From assembly GCA_022984795.1 (NCBI GenBank), contig JALIHJ010000048.1:124001-188000 (forward strand): a stretch of DNA of 64,000 nt, in the 5' to 3' direction. Every line of letters begins with the position of its first letter. The stretch's first letter is position 1. The notes below the pieces were generated by a model that was given only the letters and a program-made list of their open reading frames with translations, was not told the origin of the DNA and made no database searches. The stretch is from Fabrea salina (lineage: Eukaryota; Ciliophora; Heterotrichea; Heterotrichida; Fabreidae). The translations under genes were made by a program, and so were the position numbers. Shown piece after piece: positions 62,820 to 64,000 of this stretch.

Positions 62820-64000
62820 ATGGAACAAGAACAAGCCCTTCTGGTCAACATTGGAGAAAGGACTTACAGAAAGTACCCAGTCAACATTCCGAAACCCTTG
62901 AACGTCCACTTTCCCTCAGAGAAACTAGCTCTCCTCGAAGAAGACGACGGAGACAGTGGGGACGAAATTGTTAATGTCGACATGCAGAACTTAGAAGACG
63001 TATCGGAACTCCCCAGTGAACTAATCTCCAAAGAAGAGGACAAACCAGAAACTGGTGTTTTGGAAACTATTTACTTCGAGCAGTCAATGAACTCCTACAC
63101 ACTCTACACAAAACTAAACAACAAAAAGCACTTTAATTCAGTCTGCAACTCCCAAAAACAACTTGAAAAGGACACAGGTGCAGTTATGAAACTCACTCCT
63201 CGCAACTCCTCCCTCGAAATCCGAGCAAACAATCCTGAGTCAGTAATCAAAGTCCACACTCTTATTTTGGAAAGCATAAACAAAGCACTTGAGTTACGAC
63301 CTACTGACTACCAAGTACTCAACCAGCATAACCGTAAACTCCTAGCTTCAATGAAACCTAGTGACAAAACATTTCAAGACCTGTCTGCTCCGGAGCCCAA
63401 AGAAACCCTTGACCCCTACCCTGCACTTAAAATTAACCAGGACAAAAAAAGAAATGGCTACTTCACTACACTCAGCAACTTCCCTCAGCAGTGCATAGAC
63501 CTTCTTTTGGGCAACAAAGCTCAAAAGCTCAAAAAACTCAAAAGCCAACTTAAGGGTTCCGTTGAGTACTTTGTGAACAAAAACAAAAGGACCTTCGAGA
63601 TCCTTGGCTTCACTGAAGAAGACGTGAAGAACGGCTATGCTGCCTTTGTAAGACTTCTAGGAACTTCCCCCAAAGCCCTGGAAGCTTTTAAGAACTCAAC
63701 TCCGAAACAAGAATACACTCACTTTTTGGCTGTAGATCTGCAGAACCATATAGGGGTATCCTCGCTCCAAGAGGAGATTTTTTGTTGCAAAATCAAAAAC
63801 TTGAAGCCAGAAATGCTGGTCCCCCCCACTCAGTTCCACTTGACCCTTGGAATGCTGAATGTTGAGTCTGAAGAACAGGTTATTTCCTTACTTGAGTCCT
63901 GCAAAGAACAAGTAGTTAAACTTACCCAGGCACAGCCACTCCAAGTCACCTTTGACAAAATAGGTCACTTCGGAAAACCCAACGCCACCAATGTTATATC
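62820..64000 (+). CDS. ASCC1-like protein: KH domain plus AKAP7-type 2H phosphoesterase, cut by window edge
   Basis: The frame is open from ATG 62820 to the right edge (about 393 residues). Residues about 80-155 look like a KH domain (LEKDTGAVMKLTPRNSSLEI, then PESVIKVHTLILESI), and the region after residue 300 is the AKAP7/2H phosphoesterase (EYTHFLAVDLQNHIGVSSLQ, PPTQFHLTLGMLNV, where HLT is the first H-x-T motif). ASCC1 combines both modules and acts in alkylation repair and transcription coactivation. The second H-x-T lies beyond the window. Confidence 0.78.
   Translation, partial: MEQEQALLVNIGERTYRKYPVNIPKPLNVHFPSEKLALLEEDDGDSGDEIVNVDMQNLEDVSELPSELISKEEDKPETGVLETIYFEQSMNSYTLYTKLNNKKHFNSVCNSQKQLEKDTGAVMKLTPRNSSLEIRANNPESVIKVHTLILESINKALELRPTDYQVLNQHNRKLLASMKPSDKTFQDLSAPEPKETLDPYPALKINQDKKRNGYFTTLSNFPQQCIDLLLGNKAQKLKKLKSQLKGSVEYFVNKNKRTFEILGFTEEDVKNGYAAFVRLLGTSPKALEAFKNSTPKQEYTHFLAVDLQNHIGVSSLQEEIFCCKIKNLKPEMLVPPTQFHLTLGMLNVESEEQVISLLESCKEQVVKLTQAQPLQVTFDKIGHFGKPNATNVI

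Noticed and set aside
1-64000. Transposons, viral relics, CRISPR arrays, telomeric repeats
   Set aside because: None seen: no transposase, reverse transcriptase, integrase, capsid or direct-repeat array. The only repeats are coding minisatellites, WD40/kelch units and the kelch paralogue blocks.

Overview
This window looks like a gene-dense piece of a heterotrich ciliate macronuclear genome, most likely Stentor or a close relative. The genes are eukaryotic (importin, TRAPP, SNARE, ESCRT, GINS, HDAC, calcium-dependent kinases, mitochondrial assembly factors). Long frames such as the 1856-residue one carry no in-frame TAA, TAG or TGA, Trp is TGG, and TGA ends at least two genes, so the code looks standard. 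Genes that seem broken by a stop are restored by removing exactly 15 nt of the form GTAA...(T/C)AG with an A at position 10. Fourteen such micro-introns were placed. That combination is the published signature of Stentor; the species call is inference.

Layout. 1-4.4 kb: partial IPO4-like importin, BI-1 protein, GTPBP-type N-terminal domain protein, TMEM135-like, TRAPPC2, a 55-residue membrane protein, ATPAF1. 4.3-9.4 kb: HAUS2-like candidate, N-myristoylated CDPK, CCT-motif protein, HDAC, R2R3 MYB, two small basic proteins. 9.4-27.6 kb: a surface/membrane block with a beta-helix/Cys-rich/multi-TM giant, VPS28, a USP deubiquitinase, two tandem kelch/Cys-rich/TM paralogues with recent gene conversion, and a polytopic protein. 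27.6-41 kb: coiled coil, B-box/RING-like protein, WD40, second CDPK-like kinase, tandem-WWE protein with a minisatellite, S49-like protein without its serine, SCP phosphatase, TRIM-like protein, degenerate SQOR. 41-51 kb: PLK4, V-ATPase G, syntaxin-5-like SNARE, ZNT9-like protein, PLAC8, IQ protein, Kazal-like secreted protein, cathepsin B-like protease. 51-64 kb: coiled coil, TMEM222, PLAC8, SAM50, TMEM41-like, LamG/Cys-rich/TM giant, TBC1D13, bL20m, MYB, GINS3, and a partial ASCC1-like protein at the right edge.

Packing is extreme. Several same-strand neighbours have a stop codon directly abutting the next ATG (TAAATG), one pair overlaps by 8 nt, convergent pairs overlap at palindromic TTAA, TTAATTAA or over 23 bp, and one divergent pair has start codons only 4 bp apart. 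Functional themes are the secretory and endomembrane system (TRAPPC2, syntaxin 5, VPS28, TBC1D13, TMEM41, V-ATPase), mitochondria (ATPAF1, SAM50, bL20m, SQOR-like), centriole/cytoskeleton (PLK4, HAUS2 candidate), Ca2+ kinases, and large surface receptors. I saw no tRNA, rRNA, CRISPR, transposon or viral relic.
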